Source of the DNA: Xanthomonas chitinilytica | GTDB taxonomy: Bacteria > Pseudomonadota > Gammaproteobacteria > Xanthomonadales > Xanthomonadaceae | Length of the DNA: 64,000 nt | NCBI RefSeq assembly: GCF_026107455.2 | Contig: NZ_JAPCHY010000011.1 | Coordinates: forward strand, 62,001-126,000 | Direction of reading: 5' to 3' | Shown here: positions 54,790 through 63,748 of the stretch, piece after piece | How the letters are laid out: each line of letters opens with the position of its first letter | Numbering within the stretch: the stretch's first letter is position 1 | Notes under the pieces: generated by a model | Seen by the model: the letters and a program-made list of their open reading frames with translations, nothing else | Databases searched by the model: none | Told to the model about the DNA's origin: nothing | Translations under genes and position numbers: made by a program

Positions 54790-57477
54790 ATGTCCTCCCA
54801 CGCCCGCCACACCCGCCTGTCCGGCCTCGAGCCGCTGGTCATCACCCCCGACCTGCTGTTCGTCAACGTCGGCGAGCGCACCAACGTCACCGGCAGCGCG
54901 CAGTTCCGCAAGCTGATCAAGGAGGACCGCTACGAGGAAGCGGTGGAAGTGGCGCGCCAGCAGGTGGCCAGCGGTGCGCAGATCCTCGACGTCAACATGG
55001 ACGAGGGCCTGATCGATTCCGAGAAGGCGATGACGCGCTATCTCAACCTGATCATGTCCGAGCCCGACATCGCCCGCATCCCGGTGATGGTGGACTCCTC
55101 CAAGTGGAGCGTGATCGAGGCCGGTCTGAAATGCCTGCAGGGCAAGAGCGTGGTCAACTCGATCTCGCTGAAGGAAGGCGAGGAAACCTTCATCGAGCAC
55201 GCCCGCAAGGTACTGCGCTACGGCGCCGCGGCGGTGGTGATGGCCTTCGACGAGGACGGCCAGGCCGACACCTGCGCGCGCAAGGTGGAGATCTGCACCC
55301 GCGCCTACCGCATCCTCGTCGAGCAGGTCGGCTTCCCGCCGCAGGACATCATCTTCGACCCCAACATCTTCGCCGTCGCCACCGGCATCGAGGAGCACGA
55401 CAACTACGCGGTGGACTTCATCGAAGCCACCCGCATCATCAAGCGGACGCTGCCGCACTGCCACGTGTCCGGCGGCGTGTCGAACGTGTCGTTCTCGTTC
55501 CGCGGCAACGAGACCGTGCGCCAGGCGATCCACTCGGTGTTCCTGTACCACGCGATCAAGGCCGGCATGGACATGGGCATCGTCAACGCCGGCGCCATGC
55601 CGATCTACGACGACCTGGACCCGGAACTGCGCGAGCGCGTGGAGGACGTGATCCTCAACCGCCGCAGGGACGGCACCGAGCGGCTGCTGGAGATCGCCGA
55701 GCGCTACAAGGGTCGCAAGGGCGAGAAGAAGGTCGAGGACCTGGCCTGGCGCGAAAAACCGGTCCGCGCCCGGCTGGCGCACGCGCTGGTGCACGGGCTG
55801 GACGCCTGGGTCGAGGAAGACACCGAGGAGGCCAGGCAGCAGGCCACGCGGCCGCTGGACGTGATCGAAGGCCCGCTGATGGACGGCATGAACGTGGTCG
55901 GCGACCTGTTCGGCGCCGGCAAGATGTTCCTGCCGCAGGTGGTGAAGTCGGCGCGGGTGATGAAGAAGGCGGTGGCCTACCTGCTGCCCTTCATTGAGGC
56001 CGAGAAGCTGCGCACCGGCGACACCGGCAAGAGCAACGGCAAGATCGTGATGGCCACGGTCAAGGGCGACGTGCACGACATCGGCAAGAATATCGTCGGC
56101 GTGGTGCTGGCCTGCAACAACTTCGAGGTGATCGACCTGGGGGTGATGGTGCCGGCGCAGAAGATCCTGGACGTCGCGCGCGCCGAGAACGCCGACCTGA
56201 TCGGCCTGTCCGGCCTGATCACCCCGTCGCTGGAGGAAATGAGCCACGTGGCGCGCGAGATGCAGCGCCAGGGTTTCCAGCTGCCGCTGCTGATCGGCGG
56301 CGCCACCACCTCGCGCGCGCATACCGCGCTGAAGATCGACCCGCACTACCAGGCGCCGACGGTCTGGGTGAAGGACGCCTCGCGCGCGGTCGGCGTGGCG
56401 CAGTCGCTGATCTCGCTGGAACTGCGCGCCGCCTTCGTCGCCGCCAACGACGCCGACTACGCCGAGATCCGCCAGCGCCACCGCAACCGCGGCGACGCCA
56501 AGCGCCTGGTGTCGCTGGAACACGCCCGTGGCCAGCGGTTCGACGGCGACTGGGCCAGGCATGTGCCGCCGGCGCCGAAGCAGCCCGGCCTGCACGTGTT
56601 CGACGACTATCCGCTGGCCGAGCTGGTCGACGTGATCGACTGGACGCCCTTCTTCCAGGCCTGGGAACTGGCCGGCAAGTTCCCGGCCATCCTCGGCGAC
56701 GAGATCGTCGGCCCCCAGGCCAGCGAGCTGTACCGCGACGCGCGCGCGATGCTGGAGCGCATCGTCGCCGAGAAGTGGCTGACCGCCAGGGCGGTGTTCG
56801 GGATCTGGCCGGCCAACAGCATCGGCGACGACGTGCGCGTGCGGCACCCGCAGGGCGAAACCACCCTGCACTTCCTGCGCCAGCAAGTGGACAAGCCGGC
56901 CGAGCGCCCCGACTTCTGCCTGGCCGACTTCATCGCTCCGGAAGACAGCGGCAGGGACGACTGGATCGGCGCATTCGCGGTCACCGCCGGGATCGGCATC
57001 GAGCCGCACCTGGCCCGCTTCGAAGCCGACCACGACGACTACAACGCGATCCTGCTCAAGGCACTGGCCGACCGCCTGGCCGAGGCGCTGGCCGAGCGCC
57101 TGCACCAGCGCGTGCGCACCGAATTCTGGGGCTATGCCGACGGCGAGGCGCTCGACAACGAGGCACTGATCGCCGAGAAGTACGTCGGCATCCGCCCCGC
57201 CCCCGGCTACCCGGCCTGCCCCGAGCACAGCGAGAAGCAGACGCTGTTCGCGCTGCTCGACGCCGGCAACAACGCCGGCATGACCCTGACCGAAAGCTTC
57301 GCGATGCTGCCGACCGCGGCGGTGTCCGGCTACTACTTCAGTCACCCGCGGAGCCAGTACTTCGTGGTCGGGCGGGTGTCCAAGGAACAGGTCGCCGACT
57401 ATGCCCGGCGCAAGGGAGTGGAGCGGGTGCAGGCGGAAAGATGGTTGGCTTCCAACCTGGACTACGATCCGGAATAA
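54790..57477 (+). CDS. metH: Methionine synthase, folate/cobalamin/SAM part (MetH second half)
   Basis: 895 residues from [15 protein letters not shown]. Pterin-binding domain ([20 protein letters not shown]), cobalamin cap and binding domains with DVHDIG (Asp427, His429, Gly432 form the base-off His motif), and the SAM reactivation domain (about 560-895). The end [12 protein letters not shown] matches MetH C-termini. It accepts methyl from methyltetrahydrofolate and passes it to homocysteine. The last ten codons are also the first copy of a 112-bp repeat. No B12 riboswitch was seen upstream. Confidence 0.95.
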   Translation: MSSHARHTRLSGLEPLVITPDLLFVNVGERTNVTGSAQFRKLIKEDRYEEAVEVARQQVASGAQILDVNMDEGLIDSEKAMTRYLNLIMSEPDIARIPVMVDSSKWSVIEAGLKCLQGKSVVNSISLKEGEETFIEHARKVLRYGAAAVVMAFDEDGQADTCARKVEICTRAYRILVEQVGFPPQDIIFDPNIFAVATGIEEHDNYAVDFIEATRIIKRTLPHCHVSGGVSNVSFSFRGNETVRQAIHSVFLYHAIKAGMDMGIVNAGAMPIYDDLDPELRERVEDVILNRRRDGTERLLEIAERYKGRKGEKKVEDLAWREKPVRARLAHALVHGLDAWVEEDTEEARQQATRPLDVIEGPLMDGMNVVGDLFGAGKMFLPQVVKSARVMKKAVAYLLPFIEAEKLRTGDTGKSNGKIVMATVKGDVHDIGKNIVGVVLACNNFEVIDLGVMVPAQKILDVARAENADLIGLSGLITPSLEEMSHVAREMQRQGFQLPLLIGGATTSRAHTALKIDPHYQAPTVWVKDASRAVGVAQSLISLELRAAFVAANDADYAEIRQRHRNRGDAKRLVSLEHARGQRFDGDWARHVPPAPKQPGLHVFDDYPLAELVDVIDWTPFFQAWELAGKFPAILGDEIVGPQASELYRDARAMLERIVAEKWLTARAVFGIWPANSIGDDVRVRHPQGETTLHFLRQQVDKPAERPDFCLADFIAPEDSGRDDWIGAFAVTAGIGIEPHLARFEADHDDYNAILLKALADRLAEALAERLHQRVRTEFWGYADGEALDNEALIAEKYVGIRPAPGYPACPEHSEKQTLFALLDAGNNAGMTLTESFAMLPTAAVSGYYFSHPRSQYFVVGRVSKEQVADYARRKGVERVQAERWLASNLDYDPE

Positions 57478-57925
57478 CATTGCCGCTGAAGGCGGGAAGA
57501 TCCGGGCGCGTGGCGACGCGTTCGCCATCCTGGCGCCCGACTCCATTGCGGCGCGGTTGGCTTCCAACCTGGACTACGATCCGGAATAACATTGCCGCTG
57601 AAGGCGGGAAGATCCGGGCGCGTGGCGACGCGTTCGCCATCCTGGCGCCCGGCTCCATTGCGGCGCGGTTGGCTTCCAACCTCGACTACGACCCGGAATA
57701 ACGTTGCCGCCGAAGGCGGGAAGATCCGGGCGCGTGGCGACGCGTTCGCCATCCTGGCGCCCGGCTCCATTGCGGCGCGGTTGGCTTCCAACCTCGACTA
57801 CGGCCCGGAATAACGTTGCCGCCGAAGGCGGGAAGATCCGGGCGCGTGGCGATGCGTTCGCCATCCTGGCGCCCGGTTCCGTTGCGGCGCGGCTGGCCTC
57901 CGACCTCGACTACGGGGTCCCGGAG
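57443..57925. repeat. 112-bp tandem array grown from the 3' end of metH
   Basis: Units start at 57445, 57557, 57669 and 57781, exactly 112 bp apart, with a degenerate fifth from 57893. Units 1 and 2 differ at one base, 2 and 3 at four, 3 and 4 at four. Unit 1 contains the last ten codons and stop of metH (TTGGCTTCCAACCTGGACTA...). Since 112 is not a multiple of 3, each unit shifts frame, and each keeps the GAATAA stop. No spacers as in CRISPR. Confidence 0.95.
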
Positions 57926-58395
57926 GAAGGACACGGCATGACCGCTGCGTCAGGAAGGTCGAAAGGAGCGCCATGTCTCCCCTTTCCGTGTCTCCTGCGA
58001 TTTTTCAAGGCTCTTCGCCCGCATGCCGGGAAATACGTTCCAGCGGGGAATACGTTCCAGAGACCTGTCCGGAAAGCTCGCGACTGACGTCGCTCCTACC
58101 GTAGGAGCGACGTCAGTCGCGAGCTTTCCGGACCGAAGCATGCGCCTCCGGGAACCCGCCCCTTCCGCAGATCGGCAGGGAACCGGGTTTTTGCTGTTGG
58201 GCGCTTCGCCCTTCCCCTCGTCCGCCCTTCGGGTACCCCCGCCTTCGCGGAGGCAGGTTCGCCTTCCCCGGGGAGAAGGAAAGCGTCCCAAGCACGCTAC
58301 CGATCGGCTCGCGTTCCCGGCATCGGATCGCGTTTTCGGCACAAGTACTGCCCGTGCCGGGTGGCAGGACCACCCGGCGCAGGGCGATGGCGCGA
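57926..58395. other. Intergenic region between array and TonB receptor
   Basis: Follows the array. Contains a 16-17 bp direct repeat (GGAAATACGTTCCAGC / GGGGAATACGTTCCAG at 58028-58060) and the long palindrome at 58068-58132. A frame from the last array unit stays open to 58087 but has no family support. The remainder up to the receptor stop has nothing convincing. Confidence 0.5.
58068..58132. repeat. Perfect 32-bp-arm palindrome (fused REP pair)
   Basis: Arms at 58068-58099 and 58101-58132 are perfect inverted copies with a single central base. They are two REPs (GTAGGAGCGAC..., TCAGTCGCGAG) meeting head to head. Longest perfect inverted repeat in the window. Confidence 0.92.
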
Positions 58396-60633
58396 TCAGA
58401 ACGCGGCGCTGAGCGTCAGCATCGCCTGCCGCGGTGCGCCCGGCAGCAGCGTGGCGTAGGTGCCATCCGGGTCGGAGACCACGAAACCGTTGGTGCCGAT
58501 GGTGGCGAAGTAGCGCTTGTCGGTCAGGTTGGTGACGTGCAGCGCCAGCTGCAGCTCCTCCAGCGCGCCGAGGCGGCCGAAGTTCCACGAGCCGCCGGCG
58601 TTGGCCAGCCAGAACGACGGCACCCCGGAATCGTTGGAATAGGTGTAGTAGCGCTTGCCGGTGTAGTTGGCGCCGAGGTTCAGTTCCAGCGGGCCGCGCG
58701 ACCAGGTCAGCGACGTGGAGAACATCTCCTTCGGCGTGTTGACCGTCTGCCGGCCGGCGATCTCCACCAGCGTGGTGCCGTTGAGGTAGTCGGAGTCGTA
58801 GGTCGATTCGTTCCACGACAGCGTGTTGTGCCAGCGCAGGCCTTCGACCGGCGTCCACACCACGGTCGCCTCGGCGCCCTTGCTGGTCACCGAGCCGACG
58901 TTGGCGAACGCCGACGGACAGCCCTGGATGCCCGAGCACTGCGCCACCGTCAGCAGGCGGTTCTCGAACTTGACGTGGTACAGCGCCAGCGACGCCTGCA
59001 AAGTCCGCTGCGAATGGCGGAAACCGGCCTCCACCGTGCGGCTGCGCTCGGGCTTCAACTGCCCGGCGAACGCGTCGAACGCCTCCTGGGTGGTGGCGAA
59101 CGGACCGGTGATGCCGGCCTGGAACGCGGCCATGTTCTCGGCGTAGGAGGCGAACAGTTCGTTGCTTTCGCCCAGGCGGAAACTGGCGCCCAGCTGCGGC
59201 AGGAAGTTGTCCTTGGCGGTCAGCTCGCCCTCGGCGTAGCGCGAGACGAAGCTGCCGTCGGGAATGCGCGACTCGATCTCCACCCGCGGGCTCTTGAAGC
59301 CGACGTCCAGCGACAAGCGCCCATCGAGCAGGGCGATGGTGTCCTTCAGGTAGAACTGGCGCGTCTTGACGTCGAAGTTCTGGTAGAACTGGCGGATGTC
59401 CGGCCCGCGCAGGAAGAAGCCGTCGTCGATCGGGCCGTTGATGAAGTAGTAGTTGCGCTGCACGGTATGGCCGTTGTCCTCCAGCCACAGGCCGCCCTCG
59501 ATGCTGTGGTTGCCGAGGGTCCAGTCCAGCGCGGCGATCAGGCCGCTGCGGTCGATGCCGTACTCGGTGGTGCGCAGCGAGATCGGCACCTCGGCCGAGG
59601 AAGGCACATACGGGGTGAACCAGTGGCCCTGGCCACGATTGGTGTGGTGGTACAGCGTGGTGCGCAGGCGCACGTCCTGGCCCAGGCCGAAATCGCCGGA
59701 CAGCCCCAGCACGCCGTCGTCGCGCAGGCCGCGGGCGTCGTAGTAGGCGTCGTCCAGGTTGTCGACGCCGCCGCTGAAGACGCCATTGGCCGCGTCCACC
59801 GCGCGCTGCCAGTCGGGGCGGTAGTTGTCCCAGTCCCAGCCCAGCCGGCGCTGCGAATCCAGCGACAGGTCCTGGTAGTCGTTCTCGTTGCGGTGCGAGG
59901 TGGTGGCCAGCAGGCTGATGCGGTTGTCGCCGAAGTCGTACAGCGCCTTCAGGTTCACCTGCTCCTGCTTCTGCTCGCCCTCGCCCTTCCACTTGTCGGT
60001 CTTCGAAGTGATGCCGGACAGGTACATGGCGAAACCCTTGTGGTCGCCGCTGTCCATCCGCGCATAGGTGCGGCGGGTGGCGTCGCTGCCCAGCGTCTGC
60101 GACAGGCGCACGCCGAACTCGGGCAGCGGATCGGCTGAGAAGAACTGGATGGTGCCGCCGAGGTTGCTGGTCGAGGCGGTGTTGACGCCGCCGATGCCCT
60201 CGGCCAGTTCGGCGCCGGCCAGGTTCTCGGAGATCAGCGCACGGCTGATGTGCAGGCCGTTGTTGTTGCCGTAGCTCATGTCGCCCAGCGGAATGCCGTC
60301 CAGGGTGAAGCCGAGCTGGTTCTGGTTGAAGCCGCGCAGGCTGATCCGCGCCGACCATTCGTAGGCGCCGAAGGCATCGGCGGACTGGAAGTTGACGCCC
60401 GGCAGGTCGGCCAGCAGCTTCAGCGGGCTGGTGCCCGGCGGCAGCGCGTCGATCCGCTCGGCCGACAGCCGCTGCACCTGCCGGGTCTCGCCCAGCCCGA
60501 TCACCGACACCGTGTCCAGCATCTGCGCGCTGGCGGTGCCGGCGGCATCGGGACCGGGATGGTCCTGGGCAAGCGAGGGGGATGCGTGCAGTGCGGCCAA
60601 CACGGCCAGCGTCATCGAACTCTTCTTCAGCAT
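58396..60633 (-). CDS. TonB-dependent outer-membrane receptor
   Basis: 745 residues from [20 protein letters not shown]; signal peptide ends near SLAQ. The plug domain has LKLLADLPGVNFQSADAFGA, SARISLRGFNQNQLGFTLDG and NLGGTIQFFSADP; the barrel ends with Phe (LTLSAAF) for outer-membrane insertion. The ligand is unknown. The preceding minus-strand gene is a secreted phosphodiesterase, and a Pho-box-like site lies 123 nt upstream, which hints at uptake of a phosphorus-containing compound (inference). Confidence 0.9.
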   Translation of the reverse strand: MLKKSSMTLAVLAALHASPSLAQDHPGPDAAGTASAQMLDTVSVIGLGETRQVQRLSAERIDALPPGTSPLKLLADLPGVNFQSADAFGAYEWSARISLRGFNQNQLGFTLDGIPLGDMSYGNNNGLHISRALISENLAGAELAEGIGGVNTASTSNLGGTIQFFSADPLPEFGVRLSQTLGSDATRRTYARMDSGDHKGFAMYLSGITSKTDKWKGEGEQKQEQVNLKALYDFGDNRISLLATTSHRNENDYQDLSLDSQRRLGWDWDNYRPDWQRAVDAANGVFSGGVDNLDDAYYDARGLRDDGVLGLSGDFGLGQDVRLRTTLYHHTNRGQGHWFTPYVPSSAEVPISLRTTEYGIDRSGLIAALDWTLGNHSIEGGLWLEDNGHTVQRNYYFINGPIDDGFFLRGPDIRQFYQNFDVKTRQFYLKDTIALLDGRLSLDVGFKSPRVEIESRIPDGSFVSRYAEGELTAKDNFLPQLGASFRLGESNELFASYAENMAAFQAGITGPFATTQEAFDAFAGQLKPERSRTVEAGFRHSQRTLQASLALYHVKFENRLLTVAQCSGIQGCPSAFANVGSVTSKGAEATVVWTPVEGLRWHNTLSWNESTYDSDYLNGTTLVEIAGRQTVNTPKEMFSTSLTWSRGPLELNLGANYTGKRYYTYSNDSGVPSFWLANAGGSWNFGRLGALEELQLALHVTNLTDKRYFATIGTNGFVVSDPDGTYATLLPGAPRQAMLTLSAAF

Positions 60634-60755
60634 GGTGGACTCTCGGGTATGACGATGGCGGGCCGCCATGGGCCCGTCCGCATCGAGGTGGTGGGAAATG
60701 GCGCCGTAGGAAGCGCCGGCATCGGCAGATAACCGGGGCATGGTGTGCAGCGCGA

Positions 60756-60773
60756 ATGACAGCCGCATGGCGG
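60756..60773 (-). promoter_or_regulatory. Pho-box-like repeat upstream of the TonB receptor
   Basis: On the minus strand CCGCCAT-GCGG-CTGTCAT: two 7-mers with a 4-nt spacer. The second matches the PhoB consensus CTGTCAT fully, the first in 5 of 7. The -10 that should follow (CACCAT) is poor. Confidence 0.4.
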
Positions 60774-60805
60774 GCGATTGACGTTTCCGCGAAAGCCCGT
60801 TGCGG

Positions 60806-62131
60806 TCAGGGCAGCAGCGCCCGTCCTTCGGCCTGCGGCAGCTGCACGCCCATCAGCCGCGCCAGGGTCGGTGCGACGTCGCGCATGTCGATACGCCCCA
60901 GTTCCCGCTGCGGTACGCCCTTGCCGGCGACGACGAAGATGGCATCCATGTCCGCCTGCTCCGGCGAGTAGCCATGCATGCCGCGATAGCTGCTGTCGGC
61001 GAGCATCGGTGCGGCCGGGTCCCGGCCCATCTGGTAGCCGGGCTTGAACAGCAGCAGGTGGTCGGCCGGCGCACCGCCCAGCCGGGCGATGCCGGCCGCG
61101 TCCAGTACCTGTTCCACACCATTGGCCGGATCGGCGGCGATCCCCGCCAGCAGGCCGTCGACCGCGGCACGCGTGGCGGCATCGCCGGGGTCGCGCAGCA
61201 CCACCGCCACGCTGCCGGCCGACGGCCAGATCGAGGCCTTCCAGTCCTCGACCTTGCCCTGCCCGTCCATGCGGATCAGGCCGGCCTGGACGAAGGCGCC
61301 GATCAGGTTGACGTCCTTGTGCAGCGGCGCGAAGCCGTGGTCGGACACCAGTGCCACCACGGTGTCGGGATCGGACTGGCGCAGCACGGCCACCAGTTCG
61401 CCGACCGCACGATCCAGACGCGTCAGTGCCTCGCGCGCCTGCGGCGAACCGGCGCCGTGGCGGTGTTCCTCGTGGTCCAGCCCGGCGAAATAGACCGTCA
61501 TGAAACCGGGCCGTCGCGTCTGGAACAGGCGCGCGGCGAAACGCGCGCGCCGCTCGTCGCCTTCGACGCTCTCGTCGATGCCGTCCGGATACTCGCCCAG
61601 TTCGCTTTCCAGCGCCGGCAGCAGGCCGGGGGTGGCCAGCGCCGCCAGCAGCTTGCGGTCGTCGGGCATGCCGGTGCGCCAGATCTGCGGCAGGTTGGCG
61701 TCCACCGGCGCACCGACACTGACCGGCCAATGCACGTTGGCAGTCGTCCGGCCGCCGCGGCGGGCCGCCTGCCACAGGGTTTCCACCTGGAAATCGGCGG
61801 CATACCAGTACCAGCCGAGCTGGTTCTTGAACTCGGGATCGAAGGTCAGGTTGCTGCCGATGCCGTGTCGCGCCGGCGACGCGCCGGTGATGAGGGTGGC
61901 ATGGCTGGGATAGGTCAGGGTCGGCATCACCCCGCGCACCCGCCGCGCATGACTGCCTTCGCGCACCAGCGCACGCAGGTTGGGCAGCGCGACGGCGTCG
62001 TCCGCGGTGGCGTACAGGTCGTCCGGGCGCAGGCCGTCGATCGAGATCAGCACCATCGGCGCCGCCTGCGCCGCGACCGCGGCCAGCGCCACCGCCAGCG
62101 CGAATGCCGCCTTCATCCATATCCGTCGCAT
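60806..62131 (-). CDS. Secreted alkaline-phosphatase-superfamily phosphodiesterase (ENPP-like)
   Basis: 441 residues from MRRIWMKAAFALAVALAAVA; signal peptide ends AQA. Metal Asp32 in ISIDGLRPD, nucleophile Thr73 in PTLTYPSHATLITG, metal ligands in YFAGLDHEEHRHG and VALVSDHGFAPLH, and final His in GMHGYSPEQADMD. Family members hydrolyse nucleotide pyrophosphate or phosphodiester bonds in the periplasm. GGAAGGAA precedes the ATG. A strong Pho-box-like site with a -10 at the right distance lies upstream, so phosphate starvation control is likely. Confidence 0.9.
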   Translation of the reverse strand: MRRIWMKAAFALAVALAAVAAQAAPMVLISIDGLRPDDLYATADDAVALPNLRALVREGSHARRVRGVMPTLTYPSHATLITGASPARHGIGSNLTFDPEFKNQLGWYWYAADFQVETLWQAARRGGRTTANVHWPVSVGAPVDANLPQIWRTGMPDDRKLLAALATPGLLPALESELGEYPDGIDESVEGDERRARFAARLFQTRRPGFMTVYFAGLDHEEHRHGAGSPQAREALTRLDRAVGELVAVLRQSDPDTVVALVSDHGFAPLHKDVNLIGAFVQAGLIRMDGQGKVEDWKASIWPSAGSVAVVLRDPGDAATRAAVDGLLAGIAADPANGVEQVLDAAGIARLGGAPADHLLLFKPGYQMGRDPAAPMLADSSYRGMHGYSPEQADMDAIFVVAGKGVPQRELGRIDMRDVAPTLARLMGVQLPQAEGRALLP

Positions 62132-62460
62132 TTCCTTCCTTCCGCTGCGCCACCCGTCGTGGCCGCGGGCATTGAAGGCGACGACGATGAAAGCGGCATG
62201 ACAACGCCGGCGTCCCTTCGCGGTCGAAGCCATCGGACAGGACGGCTTGCGCACACGAACGGACAGGCGCCACGCGCCGCCATCTGTCATCCTTGCCGTC
62301 CCCACCCCACGCCCGCACCCGGGCCGGAACACGCAATGGAAGCCCCGCCCGCCCCCGCATCGTCCCACCGCCCGGGAGCGCGTATCGATGACGCACGCAA
62401 GGGCCGCGCACGGGGACCGGACCGGCGCGCCGACGGCGCCGCAACCTCCTGATCCTGCCG
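62132..62460. other. Divergent promoter region between phosphodiesterase and MFS gene
   Basis: 329 bases, holds the Pho box of the phosphodiesterase (62187-62204). On the plus strand a lone perfect CTGTCAT (62284-62290) has no good partner repeat. Nothing else convincing. Confidence 0.5.
62171..62204 (-). promoter_or_regulatory. Pho box and -10 of the phosphodiesterase gene
   Basis: Minus strand TTGTCAT-GCCG-CTTTCAT (62187-62204): each 7-mer matches CTGTCAT in 6 of 7, with the standard 4-nt spacer. TTCAAT (62171-62176) follows after 10 nt, the distance used by PhoB-dependent promoters. Predicted transcript leader about 33 nt. Confidence 0.6.
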
Positions 62461-63654
62461 ATGCGCTCCCCTGCCGACCCACCGCAAACACCCGCTCCCT
62501 CGCCGGTACCCACCGCGCGGTTGTCCAGCTTCTATTTCTTCTATTACGCCGCGCTGGGCGCGTTCACGCCGTACTGGAGCCTGTACCTGCAGTCGCGCGG
62601 CATGACCGTCGCCGCCATCAGCGTGATGATGAGCCTGTGGTATGCCACCCGCGTGGTCGCTCCCAGCACCTGGACTTCGCTGGCGGCGATCTCGCCACGG
62701 CCGATCTTCTGGTTGCGGCTGGGCTGCGTGCTCACCCTGCTGTCGTTCGCCGGCTTCCTGCTGCCGCAGCCGCAGTGGGTGCTGTACGCGGTGATGGTCG
62801 CATTCTGCTTCTTCTACAACGCGGTGATGCCGCAGTTCGAATCGATCACCCTCACCCACCTGGGCAGCGACAGCCATCGCTACGGCATGATCCGGGTGTG
62901 GGGATCGCTGGGCTTCATCGCGGTGGTGACGCTGTTCGGCTGGCTGATCGAACACCATGGCGCGCGCAACCTGCCATGGATGATGCTGCCGTTGTTCGCG
63001 TTGATGGTCGCCTCGAGTTTCGCCAACCGCTACGCGCGGCATGTCGGCACCCATAGCGCGCACGCCGAAGGCTTCTGGCGGATCGTGCGCAGGCCGCCGG
63101 TACTGGCGTTCTTCGTCGCCGCGTTCCTGGAGCAGCTGTCCTTCGGCCCGTACTACACGTTCTTCTCGCTGTACATGGACCAGCACGGCTACGCCACCTC
63201 CACGCTGGGCCTGATGTGGACGGTGGGCGTGGTGTTCGAAGTGGCGGTGTTCTTCTTCATCGCGCGCTTCTTCCGGCGCTGGGACGCCAGCTGGCTGCTG
63301 ATCATCTCGATGGCCAGCGCGGTGCTGCGCTGGTGGGCCACCGCGCTGTGGCCGGACAACCTGCCGGTGATGCTGGTCGCGCAGAGCACCCACTGCCTGG
63401 GGTTCGCCGCGTTCTTCGCCTCGGCCATGCAGCTGCTGGCGCGCTACTTCCCCGGCAACCTCAACGGCCATGGACAAGGGCTGTTCTACGGTTTCTCGTC
63501 CGGGCTGGGCGGCGTGCTGGGAGCGCTCATCGCCGGCCAGCTGTGGCCGTTCGGCAACGGCCAGGTCGCGTTCCTGGCCGGCGGCGGCTTCGCCCTGGTC
63601 GGCACCGTGATCGCCTGGTACTGGCTGCCACCGCGCCCCGCACGGACAGGTTGA
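62461..63654 (+). CDS. MFS transporter (HcaT/MFS_1-like)
   Basis: 397 residues and about twelve membrane helices. FYFFYYAALGAFTPYWSLYL, RVWGSLGFIAVV and LAFFVAAFLEQLSFGPYYTF follow the pattern of the PPP/nucleoside-symporter-like MFS group. Inner-membrane importer by family; substrate unknown. It is divergent from the phosphodiesterase, so could import its product. Ends shortly before another small secreted-protein gene. Confidence 0.85.
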   Translation: MRSPADPPQTPAPSPVPTARLSSFYFFYYAALGAFTPYWSLYLQSRGMTVAAISVMMSLWYATRVVAPSTWTSLAAISPRPIFWLRLGCVLTLLSFAGFLLPQPQWVLYAVMVAFCFFYNAVMPQFESITLTHLGSDSHRYGMIRVWGSLGFIAVVTLFGWLIEHHGARNLPWMMLPLFALMVASSFANRYARHVGTHSAHAEGFWRIVRRPPVLAFFVAAFLEQLSFGPYYTFFSLYMDQHGYATSTLGLMWTVGVVFEVAVFFFIARFFRRWDASWLLIISMASAVLRWWATALWPDNLPVMLVAQSTHCLGFAAFFASAMQLLARYFPGNLNGHGQGLFYGFSSGLGGVLGALIAGQLWPFGNGQVAFLAGGGFALVGTVIAWYWLPPRPARTG

Positions 63655-63748
63655 CCGCTGCCCCAGGCGGAGGCCCGGCGTGGCCGGGCTAGACTGTCGC
63701 GGCTGCCATCAGGCCGACAACACGCAACCTTGCCAAGGACGTCGCCCC

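Noticed and set aside
53590-54790. metH split as a sequencing frameshift
   Set aside because: The first chain ends at the domain boundary, the second has its own start, and 121 nt with a hairpin separate them; split genes are known in this family.
53443-57567. A 1374-codon minus-strand open frame opposite metH
   Set aside because: Antisense shadow; its start lies in the tandem array and its residues are low-complexity.
57443-57925. The tandem array as a CRISPR
   Set aside because: Units are 112 bp, contiguous and without unique spacers; no cas genes nearby.
57704-58087. Plus-strand open frame from the last array unit
   Set aside because: Begins inside the repeat, has no ribosome site and no family similarity; extends only because the fifth unit lost its stop.
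62284-62290. Pho box for the MFS gene
   Set aside because: A single perfect 7-mer without a partner at 11 nt on either side.
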